Assembly: GCF_009765975.1 (NCBI RefSeq)
Contig: NZ_LMUJ01000072.1
Coordinates: 11,838-75,837 of the forward strand
DNA length: 64,000 nt
Origin: Acidisphaera sp. S103
Lineage (GTDB): Bacteria; Pseudomonadota; Alphaproteobacteria; Acetobacterales; Acetobacteraceae
Direction of reading: 5' to 3'
Shown here: in pieces, positions 1 through 8,199 of the stretch
How the letters are laid out: every line of letters starts with the position of its first letter
How positions within the stretch are numbered: position 1 is the stretch's first letter
Notes under the pieces: generated by a model
Told to the model about the DNA's origin: nothing
Seen by the model: the letters and a program-made list of their open reading frames with translations, nothing else
The model's database searches: none
Position numbers and translations under genes: made by a program

Positions 1-277
1 AAGCGTCTGTTGCGCGGTGAAGATTGCCTCGGCCGTGCGGGCGGCCAGTTCCTTGCCGGGTTCGGAGGCACCGGCCTGCACAACCACCGGATGTCCCTGC
101 GGAGAACGGGCGATATTCAGCGGTCCTCGCACCCTGAAGTGCCGGCCCCGATGATCCAGCGTATGGACCTTCGCGGTATCGAAATATTCGCCACTGGCCC
201 GGTCCCGGGTGAACGCGCCGTCGTCGATGGTGTCCCACAGCCCGGTAACCACATCGGCGAATTCCACACCCCACACT
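1..277 (-). pseudogene. NtaA/DszA-type flavin monooxygenase, fragment
   Basis: The minus-strand translation reads as the middle of a bacterial luciferase-like monooxygenase. It contains VVTGLWDTIDDGAF, then VRGPLNIARSPQGHPVVVQAG, the substrate/FMN-side loop also present in the four full-length relatives here (for example VRGPLNVPRSPQGRPVLVQAG in the gene at 2421). Similarity stops abruptly near 277: the frame continues upstream into unrelated residues with no start or N-terminal half. The gene is therefore 5'-truncated, and its C-terminal part lies beyond the left edge. The family is a sound match; the exact breakpoint is an estimate. Confidence 0.7.
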
Positions 278-528
278 AAGGTTATATACAGCGACGGCGG
301 CGCGCTAGTTATTCATTGGCCCTGGCTGATGGAGGGTGGGAACGTCCCACCACACCGGCCCGGGTCACGAACACAGTCGGATCGTCGCCCGATCGAGGCA
401 TCGCACATCGCGAAATCCCGCGACGATCTTGCACGTCAAATAGCTTCGGGAGCGGTTGGCACACTCCACATTCATCGATTTCGAGGGATCTCCGACGCCC
501 CATCGAAGGATGAACCGCTTCGGCCAGG

Positions 529-750
529 ACGCAGTCCGCCGCGCGAACAAACCCGCCAGTGGGCTGGTCGGCTTTGCCGCCATACGCTCCGCCGCGAGCG
601 TCTTCGCGAGATCGCGCTCTCCAGCCCGAAATGCCGCCTCGATCAAGGTCAGATCGATAACGTCACGCTGGGCATGCCTGCCGCCAAAACGGTGGGCAAT
701 CGTCCGCACCGGGCGGATCAGTTGCACCGCGTAATCATAGTGGCAAAACC
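529..750 (-). pseudogene. C-terminal fragment resembling a TPR (TTC38-like) protein
   Basis: The minus-strand translation contains RIAH-like sequence followed by RFGGRHAQRDVIDLTLIEAA and a short tail with AAERMAAKPTSPLAGLFARR. The GGxHAQRD...TLIEAALRAG pattern is typical of the end of tetratricopeptide-repeat-38-like proteins. No N-terminal part is found; upstream lies the rhodanese gene, and downstream the frame runs into unrelated residues. It looks like a gene tail left by the same rearrangement that truncated the monooxygenase at 1-277. The family call is from memory of the motif and is moderate. Positions 278-528 hold nothing else recognisable. Confidence 0.4.
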
Positions 751-774
751 GCCATGGTCACGATCGCCGCGGAG

Positions 775-2397
775 CTAGGTGGCGAGCGGCAGGCGGAACT
801 GGACAAGGCCGTCGCGATCGAGCTGCTCGACGATCACGTCGCCCCAGTGGACATAGGCCGCCAGGGTGACTCGCCGTTGTTCCAGGGTCGGCAGCTTGGG
901 CAATGCCTCGGACGGGTCCAGCGCGGGCTGATCCAGTCCCCGTCCCGGTTCCCCCAATCCAGCCGCAATCCAGCCGGCCGTCCCGCCGGCCAGGGCGAGA
1001 ACACGCCGCTTGCCGTGCCAAACGAGTTCAGCGGCCGCAAGCCGTGCCAACGCACCGTCGGAGGAGGTCAGCACGATGGGTCCCGTCCCCGGCGCCTGGT
1101 CCAGCCGGCTGACCAACGTCAATCGCCGCACGACGATCGAGCCGGGAATGTAGAGACGCTCGCGGAAATAGGGCGGCGGCGCTTCCAGATCCAGCACCAC
1201 TGCGCCGGACGCGATCAGCGCCGCCAGATCAACGGGCTGGATCGTTTCGCCACTATACAAGTCGCCCAGGATCCGCTTCTCGACCCGTCCACTCTCCGTT
1301 CGATCTGCCGGTGCTACGGGATGGATAAAGACATTGCTGAGGCCAAGCTGATACAGCCACGACGCGGTGATGGCGGCGCGCACCAGGTCTGGATCGTCAA
1401 GCAGGACGATCCGCCCCTCCCGCACGCCAACATAACGGTCCGTCGCCTGAACAAGCTGCCCGCCGGGCGCCGACAGCGCGCCAGGAAAGTGGCCGGCCTC
1501 GAATTCCTCGGCCGTACGGACATCGAACAGATAAAGCGTGCGATCCGTTCGGCTGGACCTGAATGTGTCGAGCAGGGCACGGTCGATCGTCCGCACACCG
1601 AACCGGGCGGCGATGCGCGAAGCAGCTTCCCGAGCCTTGGCCAGACCTGCCGCCGACGGTTTGCCGGCCTGCGCTGTCGCGCCTCGGCTTGGCTCCAGTC
1701 CCGCCAGCAGCCATGCCGCGGTTCCGTTCTCCAACGATACGACCGGATTGGGAATACCGGCGTTCAGCAGCGCCTGTGCACCGATGATGGCGCGGGTGCG
1801 TCCGGCACAGTTGACCACGACCTGGGTTGTCGGTGACGGTACCGCATCAAACACCCGGTGCAGCAGTTCCGCGCCCGGTGCCGCGATACCATCCGGGATG
1901 CTGATGTGGTTGAATTCCTCCAGCGGACGGGTATCGAGCACAATCACGTCCTGCCCGGAGCTGAGGAGCTTATGAAGCTCCCCGGCGCCGATCTTCGGGG
2001 TTTGATAGTGCCGCTCGACGAACTCCCCCAGTGCCTTGCTCAGCGAATTCAGGCCAGTGATCAACTCGTTGCCCCCGACACCCCAGCTCCGAAGGCCGCC
2101 GGCCAGTACCCGGACGTTCTGATATCCTATCGCCGTCAGGCGGGCGGCGGCGGCCGGTGCCAGGCTGGCGCCGTCATCGTCGGTCACCACGATGCGCACG
2201 CCGCTCCGCGGCAGCAATTCGGCCGCCCGCAGTTCGATCTCGCTGAAAGGCAACTCCACCGCCACCGAGATGTGGCCAGAGGCATAACGGTCGCCTTCGC
2301 GGACATCGACGACCGCGATCTCGTCCGGGTCGAGTACCGCCCGTCTCAATTCCTCCGCCGTGATGCTTTCCACTCGGACTGCTTCGACATCGGCCAT
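775..2397 (-). CDS. Four-domain rhodanese-like sulfurtransferase
   Basis: A 540-residue protein of four consecutive rhodanese domains, roughly residues 11-115, 135-240, 285-385 and 400-490. Only the second has a catalytic cysteine, C197 in the loop VVVNCAGRTR. The matching loops of the others read VVTDDDGA, IVLLDDPD and VLTSSDG, so they are probably structural. Rhodanese domains carry persulfide sulfur to thiols or cyanide. The ATG at 2397 is preferred because GGGAG lies about 8 bases upstream; a GTG at 2424 would instead overlap the stop of the monooxygenase gene (GTGA). It is the second gene of an operon with that monooxygenase, which suggests handling of released sulfur. Substrate unknown. 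Confidence 0.85.
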   Translation of the reverse strand: MADVEAVRVESITAEELRRAVLDPDEIAVVDVREGDRYASGHISVAVELPFSEIELRAAELLPRSGVRIVVTDDDGASLAPAAAARLTAIGYQNVRVLAGGLRSWGVGGNELITGLNSLSKALGEFVERHYQTPKIGAGELHKLLSSGQDVIVLDTRPLEEFNHISIPDGIAAPGAELLHRVFDAVPSPTTQVVVNCAGRTRAIIGAQALLNAGIPNPVVSLENGTAAWLLAGLEPSRGATAQAGKPSAAGLAKAREAASRIAARFGVRTIDRALLDTFRSSRTDRTLYLFDVRTAEEFEAGHFPGALSAPGGQLVQATDRYVGVREGRIVLLDDPDLVRAAITASWLYQLGLSNVFIHPVAPADRTESGRVEKRILGDLYSGETIQPVDLAALIASGAVVLDLEAPPPYFRERLYIPGSIVVRRLTLVSRLDQAPGTGPIVLTSSDGALARLAAAELVWHGKRRVLALAGGTAGWIAAGLGEPGRGLDQPALDPSEALPKLPTLEQRRVTLAAYVHWGDVIVEQLDRDGLVQFRLPLAT

Positions 2398-2420
2398 GTG
2401 AGGTCTCCCAGTGTTGACGT

Positions 2421-3755
2421 TCACGCTACATTCGCGAGCGGCGCCGCCGCGGATAATCGGCGAGGGTGCGATAAGCCAAGGTGGTCACGCAGGGTTGTCC
2501 CGTTGTAGGCCTGCCGGAACAGTCCACGACGGCGCAGCTCCGGCACGACATGGTCCACGAACAGCTCCAGCCCTGACGGGTAGGCGTCCATGTTCAGGTT
2601 GAAACCATCTGCCGCCCGGCCACGAAACCACACCTCCATATCATCGGCAATCTGGTCCGGCGTTCCCACGATGATGCGGTGCCCGCCGTGCGGATTGCGC
2701 CCAAGCACCTGGCGAACGGTGAGATTTTCGCGGCTCGCTTCGCGAACGATATTTTCCACGAACCCCCTCGATACATGGTTGCTGACATGGTCCAGAATAT
2801 CGGTTGGGAACGGACGATCGAGGCGCAGCCGGTCCGCGTCGATGCCAAATCGTTCGGCCAGCTTCACCCGCTCCTCATCGAGATCCAGCAGCGCGTCCAT
2901 CTCCGCCTTGCGCGCCCGTGCCTCGGCTTCGGTGCTGCCGATCACCGGATAAAGTCCGGGCAGGACGACCAGCCCGTCGGGATCGCGCCCAAATCCCACG
3001 GCCAATGCCTTGACGTTCGCGTAGAAGCCCTGCGCTTCCCCGAATGTTCGTTGCACGGTGAACAACGCGTCGGCCCACCGCGAACCCAGTCGCTGGCTTG
3101 CGTCGGATGCCCCGGCCTGCACCAGCACGGGGCGGCCTTGCGGCGAGCGCGGCACGTTCAGCGGACCACGCACCGAAAACGAATAGCCCTGGTGGTCTAT
3201 CGGACGAACCCGGTCGAGATCGGCATAGATCCCGGTCCCCACATCAGCCACCAGCGCATCATCATCCCAACTGTCCCACAGTTTCACTACCACCTCGACG
3301 AATTCCTCCGCCCGCTGGTAGCGGTCGGCGTGCGGCGGCAATTCCGGCAGTCCGAAATTCGCCGCCGCTCCGTTGTGCTGCGTGGTCACGATGTTCCACG
3401 CCGCACGGCCCTTGCTGATATGATCGAGCGAGGCAAACCGACGGGCCACATGAAACGGATGCTCGAATGTCGTTGAGGCGGTCGCCACCAGGCCAATCCG
3501 TTCGGTTACCGCCGCCATCGCGGTCAGCACGAGCGCCGGATCGAGCGCCTGCCACGGGCGGTCCCGCGCCGTGGCGTCGAGCGCGGAGTGGTCCGCGAAG
3601 AACACCGCATCGAAGGTGCCGCGTTCCGCGATCCGTGCGATTTCCAGAAAGCCGTTGAGGTCGGTGACGGAACGCGGGTTGGCCTGCAACCGCCAGGCCG
3701 CGCCGTGGCGTCCCGAGGGAATGACGTTGGCGTTCAGGTGAAGCTGCCGGGTCAT
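2421..3755 (-). CDS. NtaA/SnaA/DszA-family FMNH2-dependent monooxygenase
   Basis: About 444 residues, the normal length for this luciferase-like group, which oxidises sulfones, nitrilotriacetate or related compounds using reduced flavin from a separate reductase. It starts MTRQLHLNANVIPSG and has AERGTFDAVFFADHS, the LDHISKGRAAWNIVTT segment and VRGPLNVPRSPQGRPVLVQAG, all family hallmarks. The ATG at 3755 matches the start of related proteins; a GTG four codons earlier is possible. It leads the operon with the rhodanese gene and is divergent from the oxidase at 4188. Sulfur-compound specificity is inferred from the neighbourhood; the substrate cannot be read from sequence. Confidence 0.88.
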   Translation of the reverse strand: MTRQLHLNANVIPSGRHGAAWRLQANPRSVTDLNGFLEIARIAERGTFDAVFFADHSALDATARDRPWQALDPALVLTAMAAVTERIGLVATASTTFEHPFHVARRFASLDHISKGRAAWNIVTTQHNGAAANFGLPELPPHADRYQRAEEFVEVVVKLWDSWDDDALVADVGTGIYADLDRVRPIDHQGYSFSVRGPLNVPRSPQGRPVLVQAGASDASQRLGSRWADALFTVQRTFGEAQGFYANVKALAVGFGRDPDGLVVLPGLYPVIGSTEAEARARKAEMDALLDLDEERVKLAERFGIDADRLRLDRPFPTDILDHVSNHVSRGFVENIVREASRENLTVRQVLGRNPHGGHRIIVGTPDQIADDMEVWFRGRAADGFNLNMDAYPSGLELFVDHVVPELRRRGLFRQAYNGTTLRDHLGLSHPRRLSAAAPLANVA

Positions 3756-4044
3756 GCTATTTGTCACCCCAGTTGGTCCGGGCCGCCACGAACCGTGCGT
3801 TCGAGCAGCGGCGTCCGGTAGAACTTTCTGCGTCTGTGTATATGTCTATATAACTATCTTATGTAGGTCAACATACTCCATGCATTCGAGAACCCGAATG
3901 TCGCCGTGCCGCAAGGGCAACGGCATTTATCAGGGACAGCCCAATCGACGGTGAGGCCATAGCGACATAGCATTTCAAATGTGGGGACACCGCCACACCC
4001 ACATACCCCGATTTACGTGATCTAGGGCGGTTAAATTACATTAT

Positions 4045-4064
4045 ACGTGTTGACGGCGTGTTAA
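4045..4064 (+). promoter_or_regulatory. Tandem operator-like half-sites
   Basis: ACGTGTTGA (4045-4053) and GCGTGTTAA (4056-4064) repeat with an 11-base period, about one DNA turn. The second copy is identical to the right arm of the inverted repeat between the tauD-like gene and the monooxygenase at 26878. This suggests, but does not prove, one regulator acting on both promoter regions. Confidence 0.35.
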
Positions 4065-4101
4065 GCAGGTATCATCGTATCCCCAGGTTGTCCGTGTCGC
4101 G

Positions 4102-4132
4102 GCGTATCGGGCAACACCGATGCCCGATACGC
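4102..4132 (+). promoter_or_regulatory. Perfect 12-bp inverted repeat in the leader
   Basis: GCGTATCGGGCA (4102-4113) and TGCCCGATACGC (4121-4132) are perfectly complementary around a 7-base loop, 56 bases before the start codon at 4188. No run of T follows, so a classical terminator is unlikely. It may be an operator, an attenuator hairpin or an mRNA-stabilising stem. Confidence 0.5.
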
Positions 4133-4187
4133 GCGATCCTCACAGTGGATCGCCACCCCGCTCTATCAGGAAAGGGAGCCCCCCCCC

Positions 4188-5414
4188 ATGAATGACCTTG
4201 CCGTCCAATCCAAACTCGACTTTCTGGCCCCGGTCACCCCGAATTCCGATGCATTGCGCGCGCTGTTCGACAGCATCGCCGAGGGCGCCAGTGAGCGGGA
4301 GCAGGAGCGCCGGCTTCCCTATGATGTCATCGACCTGATCCGCCGCTCCAGACTGTGTGCATTGCGGATCAAGACGGTCAACGGCGGCCCCGGCGCCACC
4401 GCTCGGGAATTGTTCGATGTCGTCATCCAATTGGGCGACGCTGACCAGAACGTTGCACATATCGTGCGAAACCATTTCGCTCTCGTCGAGCGCTTCGTGC
4501 GGAACCACCCACAGGGGAAGCATGCCAAATGGCTCACGGCAGTTCTGGATGGGGCCATCATCGGGCTTGCATTCGGGGAACTGGAAACCAAACAGGCAGG
4601 CAGCCGTGAGGTCCGTACGACGCTGGCACCGGACGGCGGCGGCTATCGCCTCAACGGCATCAAATACTATAGCACCGGCAGTCTGTTTTCAGACTACGTG
4701 CTGGTACGCGCCGTCACCCTGGACGGGGAGTCTGCGTCGGCGATCGTTCCGGCCAACCGCGAAGGGGTCGAACTGGTCGACGATTGGGACGGGTTCGGCC
4801 AACGCCTGACCGGCAGCGGTACAACAATCCTGCGCGACGTATGGGTTGAAGCGGATGAGGTCGTGTTCGACCGCGAGGGACCATTCTACACCCAACCGTA
4901 CACCGCAACGATTCCGCAGCTGATCCTAACCGCTATCAATGCCGGTATCCTGCGATCGATCCTGCGGGACGCCACCGCACTGGTTCACCGGCGGCAACGA
5001 TCGTACTACCATGCAGCAGCCGAGCGCCCGGCCGACGATCCGATTTTGCAGCAGACTGTGGGGCAGATCGCCAGCAACGCATTCGCCGCCGAGGCGACCG
5101 TGCTCGCGGCCGCGGATGCGCTGGACGTTCTCGACGCGGTACGCGACCGCGGCGAACACGATACGTCAGCGGCCTTGGAGGCGTCTCTGCGTGCCGCCAA
5201 AGCGAAGGTGGTGGTCGATGAACTGACCATCCGTTCCGCCAGCCTACTGCTGGACGTCGGCGGGGCATCGGCAACCAAACATTCCCAAAATCTCGACCGG
5301 CACTGGCGCAACGCCCGCACGCTCGCCTCCCACAATCCCGGCACGTACAAGGCGCGCGCGATCGGCGACCATGTCATCAACGGCGTGCCGCTTCCAACCA
5401 GCGGATTCTTCTGA
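4188..5414 (+). CDS. DszC/SfnB-like acyl-CoA-dehydrogenase-family oxidase
   Basis: A 408-residue flavoprotein of the acyl-CoA dehydrogenase fold, in the branch that includes DszC (dibenzothiophene monooxygenase) and SfnB/SfnC-type sulfur-starvation enzymes rather than true beta-oxidation enzymes. Visible motifs are SEREQERRLPYDVIDLIR near residue 37, NHFALVERF, the KYYSTGSLFSDYVLV segment, VDDWDGFGQRLTGSG, and the C-terminal HWRNARTLASHNPGTYKAR. Relatives use reduced flavin and oxygen. The start ATG follows GGAAAGGGAG and a run of nine C. It leads an operon with an SsuABC-like transporter, consistent with oxidation of an imported sulfur compound. A paralogue of equal length lies at 28272. Confidence 0.85.
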   Translation: MNDLAVQSKLDFLAPVTPNSDALRALFDSIAEGASEREQERRLPYDVIDLIRRSRLCALRIKTVNGGPGATARELFDVVIQLGDADQNVAHIVRNHFALVERFVRNHPQGKHAKWLTAVLDGAIIGLAFGELETKQAGSREVRTTLAPDGGGYRLNGIKYYSTGSLFSDYVLVRAVTLDGESASAIVPANREGVELVDDWDGFGQRLTGSGTTILRDVWVEADEVVFDREGPFYTQPYTATIPQLILTAINAGILRSILRDATALVHRRQRSYYHAAAERPADDPILQQTVGQIASNAFAAEATVLAAADALDVLDAVRDRGEHDTSAALEASLRAAKAKVVVDELTIRSASLLLDVGGASATKHSQNLDRHWRNARTLASHNPGTYKARAIGDHVINGVPLPTSGFF

Positions 5415-5464
5415 ACACGCCGTGCGCCACCGAAACAGAGACGAACCATGACCGTAACCGCCAC

Positions 5465-6361
5465 ATGACGTCGATCGTATTCAACTCGGTGACAGTCACA
5501 CGGCCCTTGCCGCGATCAGGGCTCCAATCCGGCGACGATACCGGCCTGATCGATCTTAGTCCGCAACCGAACCTCGCGCGGCGGAAGTCTGCCCGGGCGC
5601 GCTGGCACCGCGTGATGCTGCGAGCGACTATGCCGCTGGTGATCCTTCTGATCTGGCAACTGGCCTCCACTTTTGGCCTGGTAACGCCGGAGGTGTTGCC
5701 TTCCCCGTCCGACATCGGATCCGCCTTCGCCGAACTCGTTCGTCTTGGCGACCTTCAGGCCGCCCTTCCCGTGTCACTCGGCAGGGCCCTGACCGGCCTG
5801 GCAATCGGTGGAACGACCGGACTGGCGATCGGCCTGTTCGCCGGACTGTGGCGGATCGGCGAGGGCCTGTTTGATGCACCGTTACAGATGCTGCGGACCA
5901 TTCCGTTCATCGCGCTTGTTCCCTTGTTCATCACCTGGTTCGGTATCGGGGAACTGGCTAAGCTGATGGTGATCATCGCCGCAACGATCTTCCCGATGTA
6001 TCTCAACACCTACGCCGGAGTACGAGGCGTCGATCCGAAGCTGATCGAAGCCGCGTCTATTTTTGGCCTGAGTCATCGGCACACAGCCTGGCATGTCATT
6101 CTGCCGACCGCACTGCCGTCCATCCTGGTCGGCTTGCGGTATGCCTCGGGGGCCGCATTGCTGGCCCTGGTCGTCGCGGAACAGATCAACGCCAGCTCCG
6201 GCATTGGCTACATTCTGAACAATGCCAACATGAACCAGCGCTCCGACATCATCATCGCCGGCATCCTGGTTTACGCCGCGTTGGGAATCGCCATCGATCT
6301 GCTTATGCGGATGGTGGAACATCTCGCGCTGCCGTGGAGGGCCAAGCTTGTCCTCGCCTGA
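5465..6361 (+). CDS. SsuC/TauC-like ABC transporter permease
   Basis: A 298-residue inner-membrane protein of the binding-protein-dependent transport family, with a poorly hydrophobic N-terminal 50 residues and then about six membrane segments. The EAA-type loop is visible as EAASIFGLSHRHTAWHVILP. It should form the channel for sulfonate, taurine or a similar organosulfur compound with the ATPase at 6348 and binding protein at 7075. A six-codon open frame (ATG at 5448) ends with a TGA that overlaps this start as ATGA. The true start could differ by a few codons because the SD is weak. Confidence 0.85.
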   Translation: MTSIVFNSVTVTRPLPRSGLQSGDDTGLIDLSPQPNLARRKSARARWHRVMLRATMPLVILLIWQLASTFGLVTPEVLPSPSDIGSAFAELVRLGDLQAALPVSLGRALTGLAIGGTTGLAIGLFAGLWRIGEGLFDAPLQMLRTIPFIALVPLFITWFGIGELAKLMVIIAATIFPMYLNTYAGVRGVDPKLIEAASIFGLSHRHTAWHVILPTALPSILVGLRYASGAALLALVVAEQINASSGIGYILNNANMNQRSDIIIAGILVYAALGIAIDLLMRMVEHLALPWRAKLVLA

Positions 6362-7055
6362 TCACGCCGTCGAACTCCACCAGGTTCGCCGAGTTTTCGG
6401 CGAACGTGCCGTTCTCGACGGCTTCGAACTGACCATCCGATCGGCCGAATTCGTTGCGGTTCTTGGCCCATCGGGCACTGGCAAAACGACGTTGCTGCGT
6501 CTGCTGTCGGGACTGGATCAGGCTGATGCCGGTTCCGTGCGCGTGGCGCGCCGGCGGTCCGTCGTATTCCAGGAGCCGCGGCTCGTGCCGGCCAAACGCG
6601 TATGGCAGAACGTCGTCCTGGGCCAACGGGGTTCCGCGGCTCGCCAGCAGGCGGTCGCTGCGTTGACAGAGGTTGGTCTTGCCGATCACGTCGACGCCTG
6701 GCCGAAGACGCTGTCCGGCGGAGAAGCACAGCGTGTGGCTGTGGCCAGGGCGATGGTGCATGAACCAGGTCTGCTGTTGCTGGATGAGCCGTTCGCCAGC
6801 CTGGACGCACTGACCCGCATCCGGATGCATGAACTTGTCGCGCAGCTTTGGCAGCGACACCGCCCGGCTGTCGTACTCGTTACGCATGACGTCGATGAGG
6901 CCATTCTGCTAGCGGACCGGGTGATCGTGCTCTCTCATGGCTGTGTGACCCTTGACCTGCCGATTGGCATCCCACGTCCACGCGGGCGCACCGGACGGCA
7001 GTTCGCTGAATTGCGCGCCAGTCTGCTGAGCAAACTCGGCGTATTGGTTCATTGA
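6348..7055 (+). CDS. SsuB/TauB-like ABC transporter ATPase
   Basis: A 235-residue ABC ATPase with Walker A GPSGTGKTT, signature LSGGEAQR and Walker B LLLLDEP. It reads from a TTG start: GGAGG lies about 8 bases upstream, and the coding region overlaps the permease by 14 bases, indicating translational coupling. It energises the permease encoded just before it. At the lower end of the length range for SsuB proteins but with all ATPase motifs present. Confidence 0.87.
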   Translation: MSSPDHAVELHQVRRVFGERAVLDGFELTIRSAEFVAVLGPSGTGKTTLLRLLSGLDQADAGSVRVARRRSVVFQEPRLVPAKRVWQNVVLGQRGSAARQQAVAALTEVGLADHVDAWPKTLSGGEAQRVAVARAMVHEPGLLLLDEPFASLDALTRIRMHELVAQLWQRHRPAVVLVTHDVDEAILLADRVIVLSHGCVTLDLPIGIPRPRGRTGRQFAELRASLLSKLGVLVH

Positions 7056-7074
7056 CGCACCAAGGAAGATCGAC

Positions 7075-8076
7075 ATGGCCGTTTCCCGCCGCCGCCTGAT
7101 GACCCTGGCCGGGGCTGCCGCTCTAGCGGCACCGTACGTCCGTGCAGATGAGCGGAAAGTCAGGCTGATCGTTGGAACGCAGGACATCGCACTGCAGGAA
7201 ACCGTCAATGCCTCGAAGGTCCTGGATGGCAGTCCGTTCGATCTGCAGTGGGCGACGCTGCCCGGTCCGGCGGCCCAGCTTTCCGGCCTGTATTCAAAGG
7301 CGATCGATGTCGGACTGATGGGTGATACGTCGTTGATTATCGAGCAAGGACGTGCCCGCACCGATTGGACCGGAAGCAATCAGCCGCTGCAGATCGTTGC
7401 CGGCTGGCGGAATCTGGACCGCGCCTATCCGCCGATCATCACCGCTGTTCGCACCGCGGCGAATATCAATACGCTGGCCGATCTGCGCGGGAAGACGTGG
7501 GCTTTCAACTTCGGCGGATTCAATTACCTGCAATATGTCCTCACCCGCATCAAGGCCGGCCTGAAGGTCAGCGACATCGTGCCGGTGCAGCTTGTGGATA
7601 CAAATGCCGCGGCGGCGGCCTTCAACAGCGGCCGAGCGGATGTGTTCTCCGGCGGGCCAGGGCCGATTATCGAGGCACTGAACAAGGGGACGGCACGCAT
7701 CCTGATCATCAGTGATGATCTCGATATTCCCTCTCTCGGCGTCTTCACGGCCCGCGCCGACGTGCTTCGCGACGATGCCAAGAGCCAGGCATTAGCGGAT
7801 TTCCTCAACCGCGTCCGGCTGCATTGGACGTGGTACGCCAACAACCTTGGCGCCGTGGAGCGCATCCTTGTCGAGAAACTGAAACAGACACCAGACAAGG
7901 CAAAATACTACGCCGCCTCCGGCGCATCCGTGTTCCGTCCGCTCGACGATGACCTGATGCGCCATGAACAGCGCATCGCTGACGTGCTGTTCGAATCCAA
8001 GGACATCAACAAGAAGATCGACGTAAACATCGAATTCAGCCGCCGGTTCAATCAGGCGACTGTCCAGGCCAGTTGA
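7075..8076 (+). CDS. SsuA-like substrate-binding protein
   Basis: A 333-residue periplasmic binding protein of the NMT1/SsuA type. The N-terminus MAVSRRRLMTLAGAAALAAP is an export signal with a twin-arginine-like RRRL, cut near VRADERK. It has the family pattern of KVRLIVGTQD at the first strand, LADLRGKTWAFNFGG in the first third and FNSGRADVFSGG in the middle. It should capture the organosulfur ligand for the permease and ATPase just upstream. The next in-frame material downstream is a relic of an oxidase gene (8083-8199), so this gene was once followed by a second oxidase. Confidence 0.87.
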   Translation: MAVSRRRLMTLAGAAALAAPYVRADERKVRLIVGTQDIALQETVNASKVLDGSPFDLQWATLPGPAAQLSGLYSKAIDVGLMGDTSLIIEQGRARTDWTGSNQPLQIVAGWRNLDRAYPPIITAVRTAANINTLADLRGKTWAFNFGGFNYLQYVLTRIKAGLKVSDIVPVQLVDTNAAAAAFNSGRADVFSGGPGPIIEALNKGTARILIISDDLDIPSLGVFTARADVLRDDAKSQALADFLNRVRLHWTWYANNLGAVERILVEKLKQTPDKAKYYAASGASVFRPLDDDLMRHEQRIADVLFESKDINKKIDVNIEFSRRFNQATVQAS

Positions 8077-8082
8077 ACATAG

Positions 8083-8199
8083 TTGGGTCAGAACGATATC
8101 GGGCGCATCGTGGGCGACGACTTCGTCAACGGCAAACTGCCCGACCTCGCCTGGGGTGTCGGGGTTGCTGAAAAGGCTGGGAAGGGCACCGACGCATGA
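8083..8199 (+). pseudogene. C-terminal relic of a DszC/SfnB-like oxidase
   Basis: An open stretch after a TAG at 8080 translates as GRIVGDDFVNGKLPDLAWGV and a short tail, ending in a TGA that overlaps the next ATG (ATGA at 8196). The GDxxVNGxxPP pattern matches the C-termini of both intact oxidases here (IGDHVINGVPLP at 4188; IIGDYAVNGTPPP at 28272). All upstream coding sequence is gone, and only 6 bases separate the relic from the binding-protein stop. It appears to be a deletion scar that keeps the old translational coupling to the monooxygenase downstream. Confidence 0.6.

Larger units (their letters stand above)
3756..4187. promoter_or_regulatory. Divergent intergenic region of the sulfur cluster
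   Basis: About 430 bases without a gene between two divergent operons. An AT-rich stretch near 3835-3890 is the likely promoter area for the leftward operon. The right half carries tandem GTGTT-type half-sites (4045-4064) and a strong hairpin (4102-4132) ahead of the oxidase gene. No regulator gene lies nearby. Confidence 0.5.

Noticed and set aside
754-1836. A 360-codon plus-strand frame opposite the rhodanese gene
   Set aside because: No recognisable protein; the minus strand encodes four clear rhodanese domains.
3990-4187. A sulfur-related riboswitch (SAM-type) upstream of the oxidase
   Set aside because: Only one strong hairpin is present and no SAM-I or SAM-II conserved core could be found by eye.
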